A stretch of 64,000 nucleotides of DNA from Mortierella alpina (taxonomy: Eukaryota > Mortierellomycota > Mortierellomycetes > Mortierellales > Mortierellaceae), in assembly GCA_029449245.1 (NCBI GenBank), contig JANATF010000004.1:496001-560000 (forward strand), read 5' to 3'. Both the position numbers and the translations under genes were made by a program. The notes beneath the pieces were generated by a model. The model was not told the origin of the DNA, did not search any database, and was given only the letters and a program-made list of their open reading frames with translations. This document shows, piece by piece, positions 14,641 through 26,400 of the stretch (its first letter is position 1; every line of letters starts with the position of its first letter).

Positions 14641-14647
14641 TATAAAA
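14641..14647 (+). promoter_or_regulatory. TATA box of the bZIP gene
   Basis: TATAAAA follows a CCTGC-repeat stretch and is followed by a CT-rich leader with T-runs at 14819-14850. It is about 640 bp before the main ATG at 15287, which leaves room for the two upstream ORFs in the transcript. Confidence 0.55.
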
Positions 14648-14888
14648 CCAGCGCACTCTCCCCTCGTTTGTCTTGCACTTTTTCCACCTCTTCCACCTTT
14701 GCAACCAACCACGACTACGCCTCAGGCAAACAAAACCTCGCTCTTGCGCCATCAGCAACCCGCTCAGCCCTCTTTACTTTTGTTCGATCGAACAAGCATC
14801 CAGCTCTACGCTACTCTTTTTTTTTTCTTTTTTTTTTCTTTTTTTTTTCTATATTCATAACCCATTTCCACTTCCAACTCTTGCCAAG

Positions 14889-14909
14889 ATGTCGTCCATT
14901 ATCATTTAA
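14889..14909 (+). promoter_or_regulatory. Upstream ORF 1 of the bZIP gene (6 codons)
   Basis: This is the first ATG after the TATA box, in a favourable context (CCAAGATGT). It reads Met-Ser-Ser-Ile-Ile-Ile then TAA. GCN4 and CPC1 leaders also begin with a very short upstream ORF. Confidence 0.5.
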
Positions 14910-15049
14910 GCGCTTCTCTCTTCTCTCGTCTACAATTCTCAATTCTCATCTCCATACTCTCTCATCAGTGGAAACTACCTCTCCTCGCTGTTCAATCAAC
15001 TCTCATCAGTTTATCTCTTACAACTATCAATCAATCTCATTTATCAAAA

Positions 15050-15160
15050 ATGGCCCCCTCTTGCCCCCCCACCTCTCGTGCTGCAACCAACAACTACAAC
15101 AGATTCACTCAACCAAAGACCTCTTTCGATAGACACAGACCCACCAGACAACCATCGTAA
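15050..15160 (+). promoter_or_regulatory. Upstream ORF 2 of the bZIP gene (36 codons)
   Basis: The second and last ATG before the main start, in a near-ideal context (CAAAAATGGCC). It encodes 36 residues rich in Pro, Thr and Arg and ends with TAA 126 bp before the main ATG. In the GCN4/CPC1 arrangement such a downstream upstream-ORF is the inhibitory one; that role is inference here. Confidence 0.5.
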
Positions 15161-15286
15161 ACACACCACCTTGACTTGAATATCTCCATATCCAACACCC
15201 CAAAACTGCCTCTGCCCCACCCCTGCCCCTCCCCACCCCCCCCAACGCTTTCCCGTAAACTCCTTTGAAGAGAAAAGAAAAGAAAC

Positions 15287-16939
15287 ATGAACATGAACAT
15301 GAACAACGCTGCCTTTGGCGCGACCGAGCGTCTGATCAAGTCTGCGGATGCTCTCGACTTTGCGCTGGCTGGTCAAGGTAAGAACAAGTGCGAGAGTGTG
15401 GGAGTGTGAAGTGTATGAGTGCCTGTTGTCTGGGGCGAGAGAGAATGCGCGGTCTATTATATAGACGAGCCCACCACATGTGGACTGCTTTTGCTCATGA
15501 ATCACTCTGCAAGATGACTCGACTGTGTCAGTGCCAGATACATTCCAGTCACCAGCTTGGCTAGTGCTCGTCAGGCACACGGACACACAGGCACAAAGAC
15601 ACACAGGCTTACCCCACAGCCGAAAAGGATCCTTCTTTTATTAACGTGCTTCCATTCTTCTGCTCTGCCTCTATTGTTATTTCTTGTTCCCCTGGCCCGC
15701 CCTTGCCTGCTCTTAGACAAGAAGAACGCGAGTCTTTCCAGACAAGGCTTGCTCGATTTTGGAAGCCTGGACCCTGTCTTTGGCTCGACCGAGCTCTCAA
15801 CCTCCCTCTTTGACGACTGGCTCTCCGGCGACCTCCAGCAGGTCGGGTTTACGAGCCAGGAGGACCCTTCCTCTTCGTCCGACTCTGATTCGAACAGCCA
15901 TAGCCCTGTCCTCTCCGCCAAGAGTGACTCGCCCGTTCTGGGATTCGACTCGATTGCCTCGGACACGGACCTTGTCCACTCGCCCGCACTCGATTCTCCC
16001 TCGATGGCCTTCTTTCCTGACCTGCAGCAGTCCTCCATGCACGGCCGCCTCTTTGGAGCCACCGCCAACCCTAGCCCTGCCACCGACAACAAGCTTAGCG
16101 CTGCCGCCAACCCGCTGTTGCCCCTCACCGCCGAGGCTGTCCAGCAAGCTGCCGCTGCTCTGAACATTCCTTGGAGCAAGTCCTTGGAACAGGCAGTCCT
16201 GGCTCAGTCTCTGTTGGCCTCGCTCCCCATGGCCATCCCCACTGCTGCTGTGGCCCTCCGTCAGACCACAGGGACCAGCATGATGCCAGTGGCTCCTCAG
16301 ATGACCCCTGCGCAATTCACATCGTCCGCGAGTGCTGTCACTGCTGCCAGCATGATGCTCAAGCACAGCGCCAGCATCAATGTTGCGCACGAGAATGCCA
16401 TGGACATCTCGCCCCCCTGCACGCCCTTGATGCCCTTGTCTCCCATGTCGCCGTTGTCGCCCAGCCTGCCCATGCAGCCTTTGCCTAGCGACCGCGTTCA
16501 TTCAAGGCCATCGGTCCTGAGCAGCAGCCAGACCCACGTGCCCAGCACGGGTGTGTCCTCGTTCTCATCCTCATCTTCAGTCAAGGCCACAACCTACAAG
16601 AGCACGTACAGATCCGCATCGCTTCTTAAGCGTGACCGCGAAGTGGAGGAGCCCCCATCGGTGTTGGATGGCAAGGATATCAATGAGATGGACGAGGTTT
16701 CGTTGAAGCGTGCAAAGAACACGGATGCGGCTCGACGATCGCGCCACAAGAAGCTGGTGAAGATGGAGAGTCTTGAGCAACGCGTGGCAGAACTCGAAGT
16801 CGAGAACTCGATGTTTGAGAGCAAGTTGAACGAGGTCGAGCTGGAGCGGTCGTTGTTGGCGGACAAGGATCAGATGCAGCAGGCCCGTATCCAGGAGTTG
16901 GAGCTGTTGCTCGCTTCTGTTCGCGAGAAGTTGTACTAG
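15287..16939 (+). CDS. bZIP transcription factor, GCN4/CPC1-like
   Basis: Two exons (15287-15377 and 15717-16939) give 437 residues. The start has three alternating ATG codons (ATGAAC repeated), the first taken here. Residues 30-350 are Ser/Pro/Ala-rich, with acidic patches near the N terminus that suit an activation domain. The C-terminal 80 residues are a bZIP: the basic region around residue 360 has the N-x-x-A-A-R-x-S-R signature (NTDAARRSR) and runs into a leucine-zipper coiled coil to the last residue. This basic region, the C-terminal position and the two upstream ORFs match the Gcn4/Cpc1 regulators of amino-acid starvation responses. Another GCN4-clade bZIP, such as a sulfur regulator, cannot be excluded without a tree. 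A poly-T tract lies just 3' of the stop. Confidence 0.9.
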
Positions 16940-18068
16940 AGAGGAGAGAGGTGTCCTGTTTGTTCTTTTTTTTTTTTATTACATCTTCAGTTTATATATA
17001 TAATATCTGCATCATTACAACCTTTTCTATGTTAAAAGATCCTGCTCGCCCTGCCCATCGCATCTGTACCTGTATTCTTGTATGGCGACCACCACACAGT
17101 GGCCCACAGTTCCAGGATTAGGTCAGCTCGATGTTCCTTTCGTGCATCGGAGTCATTGTGCGCCTCAATGAGGATTGCCCTTTTTCTGACTTTCTTGTAA
17201 GTATAACAGTAGCGTGCGGGGTCAGTGAAGTACACGTAGAGTACATGCAGTAGGCTTGGGGGCACCATAAGGCAGCAAGGAGTAAGTGAGAGGAAGAGAG
17301 AAAACGAAGGCAAAGGGAAGAGACTGGCATGCATTGGAGTAGACTGTAGCATGCAGGCTATGTTTATGTTGTGCTGTTTGCACCGCTGCATGCAGCCCCC
17401 GTCCCTCCGCTTCGTCTGACGCGTGGAGCAGTCGCGGACATGTGTACAGTATCCCGCACCATGGCCGTCTATTCTCCGCAGACAATTGTCCCGCTTGTTG
17501 TTTTACAGCGTCCCCTGTGTCTCTGTCAGACTAGCCATGCAGGCGGGATCCCGTAGAGTTCACTCTCAACTCCCCGTCCCAACCCAACTTTGTGCAGCCC
17601 AGTCCCTGGAATGGATCTGTGTTTGTGCCACCCATCCCCATGCTGTCGGAACAGTAGACTAGTCGGTGTGTGCAAGTACAGGAAGGGCACTCGCGATAAG
17701 GACCGCATGAATAGCCTTTTTTTTTTGCATCTGAACAACGGTTTGGATGTGTCCATTCCGCGTCGGTCTCATCATCCCAGGGCATCATCCTTTTTTTTTC
17801 AGCGTGTAAAGACTTTTTGTTTCTATTTTGCCTCTTTTCGCTTCTCTCCTCCCTGCCCCTCCCTCCCCTTCCAATCTCTCTTTACCTTTTTGCCCGTTGC
17901 CTCTCTCTCTCAAACTCACTCTCTCGCCTCCTCTCTGTGCCTCAGTTTTCCTTTGCGCCCGCTAGACAATTCTTCCCTGAAGCAGAATTGATTCATCCCC
18001 CTAAACCTTCTCGTTCTATTTTTTTCCTCCCCTGCAAGACGCTGCCGGGACACCATTCGCGGTCGACA
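16940..18068. other. Intergenic region between the bZIP and TBC genes
   Basis: It holds the 3' region of the bZIP gene and, from about 17800, a strongly CT-rich leader for the TBC gene. No open frame here looks like a gene. Confidence 0.5.
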
Positions 18069-21000
18069 ATGGCTACTCAAACTGCCGACCCAGCCCTGCT
18101 TCCTTTGTCCGACCACGCTCCCAGCAGCCCCTCGACACCTGCAGCGCTGTTGTCCTCCCGTAAGTTAATCAGTCACCCGCACTTCCATCCCCGATAGTCC
18201 ATCTCCATCAGTGCATGCCCCATGTTGCCTCATCCCCCCCATTCACATGCGGGTAGAGCTTCCATCTTGCAGTCATACTTTGACCCGAGACGAGAGGAGA
18301 CAAGAAGAGAGGGGGGGAAAGAAGAAGAAAAAAAAAAGAAAGACAAAGAAGTTTGATCTCGCGAAGGATCGCTAGCTCGACCAAAAAACTAGGAAGCTAT
18401 TTTTCTCTCAACGGGCGTAGGGTGCAAAAGGGGCGCGCCGCGGAGTACATGTACACGCCCGATTGTTTTTTCACTCTCGACCACGGTGTGCGGAGGGTGC
18501 AAGCGTGCGCAAGAGGCAGTTATTTCATTTTCGCATATACGTAGTCTGCTCAAGTAGTCTGCTTTATGAGCATGGGTGACCCAGACCAAGTTTAAAAAAA
18601 CGCATCATCCAGCCCGTAGCGCGTGCCAGTCCTTTTGGTACATACTCTCTTTTCCTTCAACGGACAAAATGGAGACAGTAGAGATCAGCCTTTTTTTTTT
18701 TTTTTTTGTACCCATCAGTTTTTTCTTTTTTTTTTCTTTTTCTTCTTCTTTCCTCACTTCCTCTCCTAGAACACCCTTGTTCCACCTCGCACTCCTCCCT
18801 GTTGCACCCTCTATTGTTTGCTCCATCCACCTTTCCCTCTCTCGCTCTCTCGCTCTCTCTGTCTGCTCTCTCGCCACCCACGCGTCCAAGGTGGTCTCTC
18901 CCTTGGCCCCTCTCTCTCTCTCCGCCCGTGCCCACCTTGACCTGAAACTGGCCAGCCAATACGATTGAGCGCAACCCTATTTTGACTCGACTCTCTCCCA
19001 CAGCCGTAAGGTTCTTTTTCCAACAACCTTTTTTTTTGCTTATTGCGTGTTATCTGCTGCCACTCTGCGCCATCTTGCGCTGCCATCCTGTTCGCGCCCA
19101 CCTCCGTGCTCCCTGGCGGGGACACGAGGCAGGCATGGCCATATTAAGCGAGGGGGAATGCTATATGAACGCCCCCCCTTCCTTGTCTCTTTTGGCAGTA
19201 AGGAGGCAGAGGAGAGGGTGGCCGTGCAAGGACCACCCCTTCGGCAGCAGGGTTCATCCCCGCCTCCAGCATCGACGCCGGGACAACTCGATCTCGTGAG
19301 TGATCGCTGTCAGCATCACCATCGCATAAAGTCTATCCCAGGGCAGGCGAGGGGAGAAGAAAGGAGGCGAGTAAGAGAGGCAAAATCAGGCAGGAGGTGC
19401 ACACGTAGCACATATAGGTTCTCCGCCAGATGTTCTGGAGTGCCCATGCCTGAGGGCGAAGAGGGGAGGGGCGAGCAAGGAGGGATAGAGCAGACATTGA
19501 GTCAACCAGGGATTCAGGAGACGGCGTGCAATAGACTCGCCCTGCTCTGCATGAAGAGCAAAAGAGAGGACAGCAGGCGTAGTGGCGCATTATGCACACC
19601 AGTCCGACACGCCTCACTCACCCCTCCACAACTCGCATCTCACCTTCTTGCCTTCTTTCCCTCTTGCCCTCTCGCGCCGCTCGCTCTAGACGCTTTGAAA
19701 GCAACATCTGCCGCCGACGAAGAGGACCACGTTGCCTCGTTCAGAAGAATGCTTGACGATATCCTCGACGGTGCCTCCTCCGAGTCGCTTTCACATGGCC
19801 TCGACTCGAGCCTACATCCCAGAATGGCTGGCTCCTCTGCCTCTTTCCTCGCATCGCCCTCGACAGCAGCCAGCAGGGCTCGTTTGAACAGCAACACGAC
19901 CCTGGGCTTCCTGCTGCCACAGCCCAAGGGCCACTTCTCCAAGCTGAAGGGCGCGCCCTGCCGATCGGAGGAAAGCGCCGTGGACGTCGAGCTTCTCCAC
20001 AAGCTCGAGGAGCAAAACAGCCTCCTGCCACCACAGGTAAGCGATCGTCGGCGACCTTTTTTTATTTTCGTTATCCGCTCTGTGTTTTGGCATGAGATCG
20101 CTCTGCAAAGCACCTGGCCCAAGCACATCCCATGGTGTGGACACGCTCGCTTGCTACTGCCTTTTCGGTCGTACAAGTGCTACGGACGGACCGAACAAAG
20201 TGTTCTAATTTTAGCTCTCTTGCATGCTTCGTATGCACCATTACTGCTGAACGCACGCATAGGACTCGACCTCTTTCCTGCTTGCGCGATTGGAACGACA
20301 GAATGGACTACTGGACACGGACCCAAAGTCGATCTGCATCGAGTCCAACATCCTGAAGGGAAATCTCAGCACTCTTCATCGCCTCATTGCCGACTCGACC
20401 ACCCTCAACAGCCCCAACTCGGAGACCATCGACCCCATGTCCTCGCTGGCCTCGGTGTTGGAGCCCCAGGCCGGTGATGAGGAGATTGATTGGGAGTTCT
20501 GGGGAATGCTCGTTCAGGACTACAACGCTGTCGCCAGCAAGTTGCCCCATCTCTTGTCCGCCAGGGTGCGCCAGGGCTTGCCTTCCAAGCTGCGCGGCCT
20601 GATTTGGCAATCCATGTCCCAGGCCACGTCGACGTATCTCGAGACCATGTATACCCAGCTCCTGAAGGAGCACTCGCCCTATGAGCGCATCATCCAGCGT
20701 GATCTCGCAAGAACATTCCCTCAGGTCGACATGTTCAAGGAGGAGGGTGGCAAGGGACAGGAGATGCTCGGTAACATCCTCAAGGCGTACTCGCTCTATG
20801 ATCCTCATGTTGGATACTGCCAAGGCCTCGGATTCCTGGTTGGACCCTTGCTCATGAATGTAAGTGCCTTCTTGTACTGTCAGTGGCTCCCTGCATATGT
20901 GCTAATATAGCTTTTGACATGTATTGACTAAACTGTCTTCCCATGCTTGCCTGTGTTTCAACTAGATGGACGAAAAAGAAGCCTTCTGTGTGTTTGTTCG

Positions 21001-23014
21001 TCTAATGGAGACATATGACATGCGAACCATGTTCACACTGAACATGGAGGGTCTTCAGTTGCGCCTCTACCAGTTCTCAGCCCTGCTGTCGGAGCACCTG
21101 CCAATGCTGCATGCCCACCTCTCTTTCCACTCCATCCACGCAGCCATGTATGCGTCGCAATGGTTCCTTTCCCTCTTTGCTTACACCTACCCCCTCCCGC
21201 TCGTCCTCAGAGTCTATGATGTCGTCTTTACAGAGGGTGCCCCAGAGACAATTATGCGGGTGGCGGTTGCGTTTTTGAAAAAGAACGAGGAAAAGCTGAT
21301 GCAGCTGCAGGAATTTGAGGACCTTCTCGAGGTTCTGTCGTCCAAACTGTACGATGTCTACGAGGACAACGCAGGTAGCGTCATTAAGGACGCCATGGCC
21401 TTGTCGTCAGAGATTTCCAAGGACAAGCTGGATGCCCTGGCGATGGCCTATCTGGCAGAGCTGGAGGATCAGCAGAAGCGCGCCGGCGAAGTGACCAGTA
21501 AGCGTTTCAAGGACCGTTTTGGCGTGTCAAAGTCCAAGCCTGAGGAGATCAAGGTGCCCTCGCCCACACCTTCCCCTTCGCCCGCGGCTAAGCCAAAGTC
21601 ATCACCCAAACTGAAACGCGGTGGCAGCCGCCTCTCGATTGCCGCCTCCTTTGGCTCTACCGCCAGTTTGGCGCTGAACGATGCGGATGATGAGGAGTCA
21701 TCGGAGCCATTGAGCTCTGCACGATCCAACAACGCGGACGCCATGCTTCTAGAGCAGATTCAGGATCTGGCCAAGGCACTCTCCACTCTTCAGCGAGACC
21801 ACGTTGAGGTCACTGAGGGCCTCGTTCTCGCCAAGATGGAAAAGATGCAGTACATGGAGGAGGTGGATCAACTCCGCAAGAAGGTCTCGGATATGGAACG
21901 CCAACAGAATCGCGCCTCGATGATGAGCGCCATGTCACCCTCGGTGATGAGCCAGAGCGATGCCGCTTCGTCCGTGGTGATGTCGTCGCCTCGCCTTACA
22001 GTCCATGAGGACGGCAAGATGGGAGACAGCTCAACCTGGTCCAACCATTCCCGCGACGAGGACCTGGAAGATTCAATGACGGCACTCGATCTCGAGACCA
22101 AGGCTTCCTCCATATCGTCCATGGGCGGCAGCCAAGAGGAACTTGCTCACCGTCTTGCGGTGACGGAGCGTGAACTTTCTCATGTCACTGATGAACTTGT
22201 GCGCGCCAAGGTATCGATCCTGGAGGCCATGAACGAGGTTGAGTCTCAGAGACAGAAGACACAGACCATCGAGAAGGTCCTTGTCGACTCGAAGGAAGCC
22301 ATGGGTATGCTTCAGGACAATCAGATGCTCCTCCAGAACAAGAAGATGGAGATGGCGATGGAGATTGACGGACTTCGTCATGAGCGCGATACCTCTGTTG
22401 AGGAACGGGACGCTTTCGAGAAGCAGTTGAGCGTGATGCGTGAGCAGTTTGAGGAGACGAAGCGTCTGTGGTTGGAAGGTCAGGTAGAGCGTCATACACT
22501 TCAGGAGAAGGTCAAGGAGCTGGAGATGAATGCAGCCTTTGCAGCATCGTCCGCCAGTCTCGGCCGTGGTCGCAGCTTCAGAAAGTCGCTTGGAGAGGTA
22601 GCCATGATGAACATGGCTACGTCAAGAAGCGGGTCACCATCACCAAGAGCCTCTGCACAGCTGTCGATGCTCTCGGACGATGGCACGGAGATGGGTCGCC
22701 GTGGATCAGGCGATATGCCCGATAGCCCGACGCGTGGTGTGATTCGCCGCGGTAGCTCTGATACACTGAACTCAACGCTGTCTGGGCGCGAGTCAACGTC
22801 GTCTGCACGACCCGCAGCGTTGGTCCGCAAGGGCTGGCCAAGTGAGAAGGCAGCGAATGCAGGCGTTGTCCCTAGTGCACCCGCGACTAACGCGTACGGA
22901 ACGCGCAAGTTTATGGTCGCGGAGGGCGATACCAAGCTGAAGAGGAGTCAGTCGACGCGTAACAGCATGTTTGGTGGGCTGAGCTTCCGCCGCTCTACTG
23001 CTGAAGCCTCTTGA
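18069..23014 (+). CDS. TBC-domain Rab GTPase-activating protein with coiled-coil C terminus (GYP5/EVI5-like)
   Basis: It accelerates GTP hydrolysis on Rab GTPases in membrane traffic. Preferred exons: 18069-18159, 19690-20036, 20263-20859 and 20966-23014, giving 1027 residues with all phases agreeing. The TBC domain begins near residue 245 (RVRQGLPSKLRGLIW) and carries both catalytic fingers: IxxDxxR as IIQRDLART (about 288) and YxQ as GYCQGLGF (about 331). After the domain (to about 460) come a Ser/Pro linker, long heptad-rich coiled coils (about 590-870), and a basic Ser-rich tail. The first 30 codons end at GTAAGT; the 1.5 kb to the next secure exon may hold one more exon (see 18160-19689), so the N terminus is the weak point. 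Confidence 0.88.
18160..19689 (+). other. Long first intron of the TBC gene, possibly with an alternative exon
   Basis: Exon 1 ends in phase 1 and the exon at 19690 accepts phase 1, so they join directly. A GC-rich segment at about 19204-19295, after a CAGTAAG tandem acceptor and before a GTGAGT donor, also keeps phase if it starts at 19204. Otherwise the stretch is CT-rich and lacks recognisable coding sequence; an alternative promoter is possible. Confidence 0.4.
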
Positions 23015-23492
23015 GGCGGTTTCTTGCAAGATTGTCACGAATATACATATCCCACTCCCAGTGCCTCTCTTCTACATATCCACACCCCCGCCCTCCTTTT
23101 CATTTCTGTATCTTTCTCTTCCCACCACAACAACATACAGCTTTCAGTACTACAAATAATAAAATAGTTTGCTAGACACTCTCTTGCCGCTGCTGGCGAG
23201 GCACGACATACATTTGGGCTTACTCGCCGTGCGGAGTAAGCGATGGATGAGAGAAGATGGTGGTTTTAAGGGGCACACGAGACGTGCTCCTCCTCAAAAC
23301 ACGGGCCATTTGGTCGTCGCCCTTTTGACTGTTTTATTTTTCTTTTGCGTCCATACCTCCAGTCCCATTGTTGCCATCATTGTCCTTGCTGTTGCTGTCC
23401 ACAGTCCTCCACCCTCGCTCTCACCCTCGGACCACGACCCGCAACCAACGACAGCGCTTTTTGCGTCCCTTATTGACCGGCATTCATCCGCC
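23015..23492. other. Intergenic region TBC gene to nucleoporin
   Basis: The 478 bp hold AATAAAA near 23157, a likely 3' end signal of the TBC gene, then a CT-rich leader before the next ATG. No gene is seen. Confidence 0.5.
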
Positions 23493-26400
23493 ATGGCTGC
23501 CAACCCCACCGTGGTAGAGGCGGCATTCTCAGGAAACGAGGCAAGTTCCACCGTCGTGGCCTGCATAAAGCGTACGCGTTTACAACGGCAATTCCAGTGC
23601 CTAGCCCTTCGCAACGAGATGCAAAGACTCCTAACCACATTGGATGCTGTCTTTCCTTGCTGAAACTTTCGACAACAACAGAATCTTCGCTACGAGCAGA
23701 TCAAGAAGGCCGTCAACCTCTCATTCACCGACAAGCCTTTGCAGAAAGGCGCAGCCGACAAGGCCCAGCTCTTTGCCCTATCCAACACATACGGATATTT
23801 TGTGGCAGGCATCAGCGATGGTATGCTTAAAAGAACTGCGCGATTTTGTCAAGATGGATACGCCCTCTGTGACTAACTCGCGGTGTTTTGCCCTGAACCA
23901 GGCTTCGTGTTTGATAAGCTATCGAACTTGAGAGACGCCTTTGAGCAAGGCGCTCCTGACGAGGACAACATGTTCAACGCGGCTACCAAGGTTGTGCTGC
24001 CTGAGAACTCTGTGCGCATTATCAGACTCTCGGCAGACGAGTTGACAGTCGTCGTTGCCTTAAAGGGCGGCCAAGTACTGCTGTACAGCGCCGCAAGTCT
24101 CCTTGGCAATGTAAGTGGGAATATCTTGATACCTTTTCGACGCGCGTGGTGGGTGGGGTTTCCTTTTTCCTCGAGGTGATTAACGGCCCTTATTCTCGTA
24201 TATCAATAGCGCAATGGTGCCAAGCCAGAGGCGACACTCTCTCTAGGAGCCGAGATTCGCGATATCCGCCCCAACCCATCAGTCGACAAGAATGGACTTG
24301 CAGCAGTATTGTTTGAAGACAAGACTCTCAAAATGATTCAGATGGATGGAAATGTGGTTGTGTCGATTGACAAGCACAAGTACACGGCCATATCGTGGTC
24401 CGCCAAAGGCAAACAGATTATGTGCGGAACGGATACCGGCCGTCTTTGTCAGATCGACCCTGCAGGCGCCTTGAAGAAAGAGCACCTCCCCGACAGCGAG
24501 AACGAAGGCAACGCAGGTGAGTTGTGTGATGAAGGTGAAATGCGGGACCAAAGTGGAACAACCACGGCTATGGGGACAGGACTCTAATGACCTGTCTTTG
24601 TCCCTTATTATCGGTACGCGCCTGTTGCAGTGCTCACGGTGAACTGGATCGAAACAGCCGTGTTTGTGGTCGCTTACAGCTCACCGGCCGATGGCTCAGT
24701 CAATGTTTGTGCCATCTCTCGCGAAGACCCGTCCGCGCCCAAGGTTACAAAGTTCATTGAGCTGTGCTTCCCCGATCAGGACACCCCTTACGACGCGAAG
24801 GGCTATATCATGTCTCCAGCCTTGAAGGCATGGTAAGTGATGGACTTCAGACCCTCTTAGCTCATTTCTCCTCTATCTTCTTGGTGGCCGCTAACAGCGG
24901 ATGATTCAAATTAACCTATTTTTGTTTGTTTTCTATTGGAAACTAGGGGGGACGACAACAAGAATGTCATGACCGTGACGAGCTACGCAGCCAACGATAT
25001 CTCCTCCATTGGAATAACTTCGACGGGAGAGTGGGCAGAACTGGATCTTGATGATACAGGACGACCCCTGCTCCCCGACTTTGATGGCATCTGTATCGGC
25101 ATGGGATTGGATTTGACCTCGACCAAAAAACTTCCGCCACGCGAGGAGGAAGGACCCGAGGTACCCGCCTGCCCTGTCCTCTACATGCTAAACGAGAACG
25201 GTCGCTTAGCTGGATACCACATCATCCACGTACAGTGTTTGAAAGCTGCGCAGCCCTATCCAGGCATGGTGGGCTCTAAACCCATCCCAGGAGCCGCCAC
25301 GCCGACATCCAGCTCGAAACCAGCAGGACCTCCAGCAAAGGTTGCATCCACACCCACCATCGCCCCCGCAGCACCAACTTCTTCGAAGTCTTTGTTCACC
25401 GCTCCTGCGGCTTCAAAATCAGCGTTTCAAACGACAACCCAGACCTTTGGAAGTCCCTCAACTTTCTCGAATCAGCCGCGTGCTTCGCCTGCGTCCATTC
25501 CTCCTAACCCCGTTGTCAATCGCAACCCGAGCTTCCAGCAAAGCAAGCCTGTGGCCTCGAAAGTATCGAATGAGATGCAAAAGATCCTGGATGAGAAGGA
25601 AGTGCCCGCTAAAATCAGCCGCAGTAAGGCTGTCGACGAAGAGCCTTCCGCCCCTGTGCCTAAAGTTAGTACAGCGATGGATGCGCTCTCTAGACACCTT
25701 GAACAAACGTACCAGGCCATGACGGAAGAGCTCAAGACACTTCACAGCCATGTCAAGGAGACGGAGGCACTTGTCAAGGCACGCGAGCATGTGTTTTTTG
25801 AGCTCGACAAGTTTAGAGATGTCATCCAAAAGCGCATCCATACGGCTCAGAACACCAAGTCCCTGGCCGAATCCGTGCTCACCGAATTTGTCAGCCTTCG
25901 AGCTGATCTTATCAAGGGTAAGTGAAGAACAGTTCTGCTACTGTAAAAGATTGGCCGAACTAGTTGTAAATGACGATGTTTTTTTCCGGTTTTGCTAAGT
26001 ATATTTCTTTTTTTTTTTGTTTCCTGGGTGATCGGTAGTGACAAACAAGAAGGAGGAGATTGGCAAGCTACTGAAAGCCCGTTTGGACCCTGATCTGCAC
26101 CAGATGGTCATGGCCAGCGAGTTGAATCCAGCCCAACTCAGCAAGCAGGAACACATGAAGAAGTCCTTCGATATTGTGGACGGCCGCCTTCGCGAGTTGG
26201 AGGACTATGTCGAAGCTTTGAACGCGAAGGCTTCCAAAATGCGCCAGGGGCATGATGCAGACGGCCCGACGTTGGATAGCATCCGTCGCACGATTCGCAA
26301 TATTAGCGGGACCCTCCTTAGCCGACAGGCGGATCTTGATCAGCTTTCAGATGAACTCAACCAACTGGCGATATCTGAGTCTCGCAACCCGACTGCCGGC

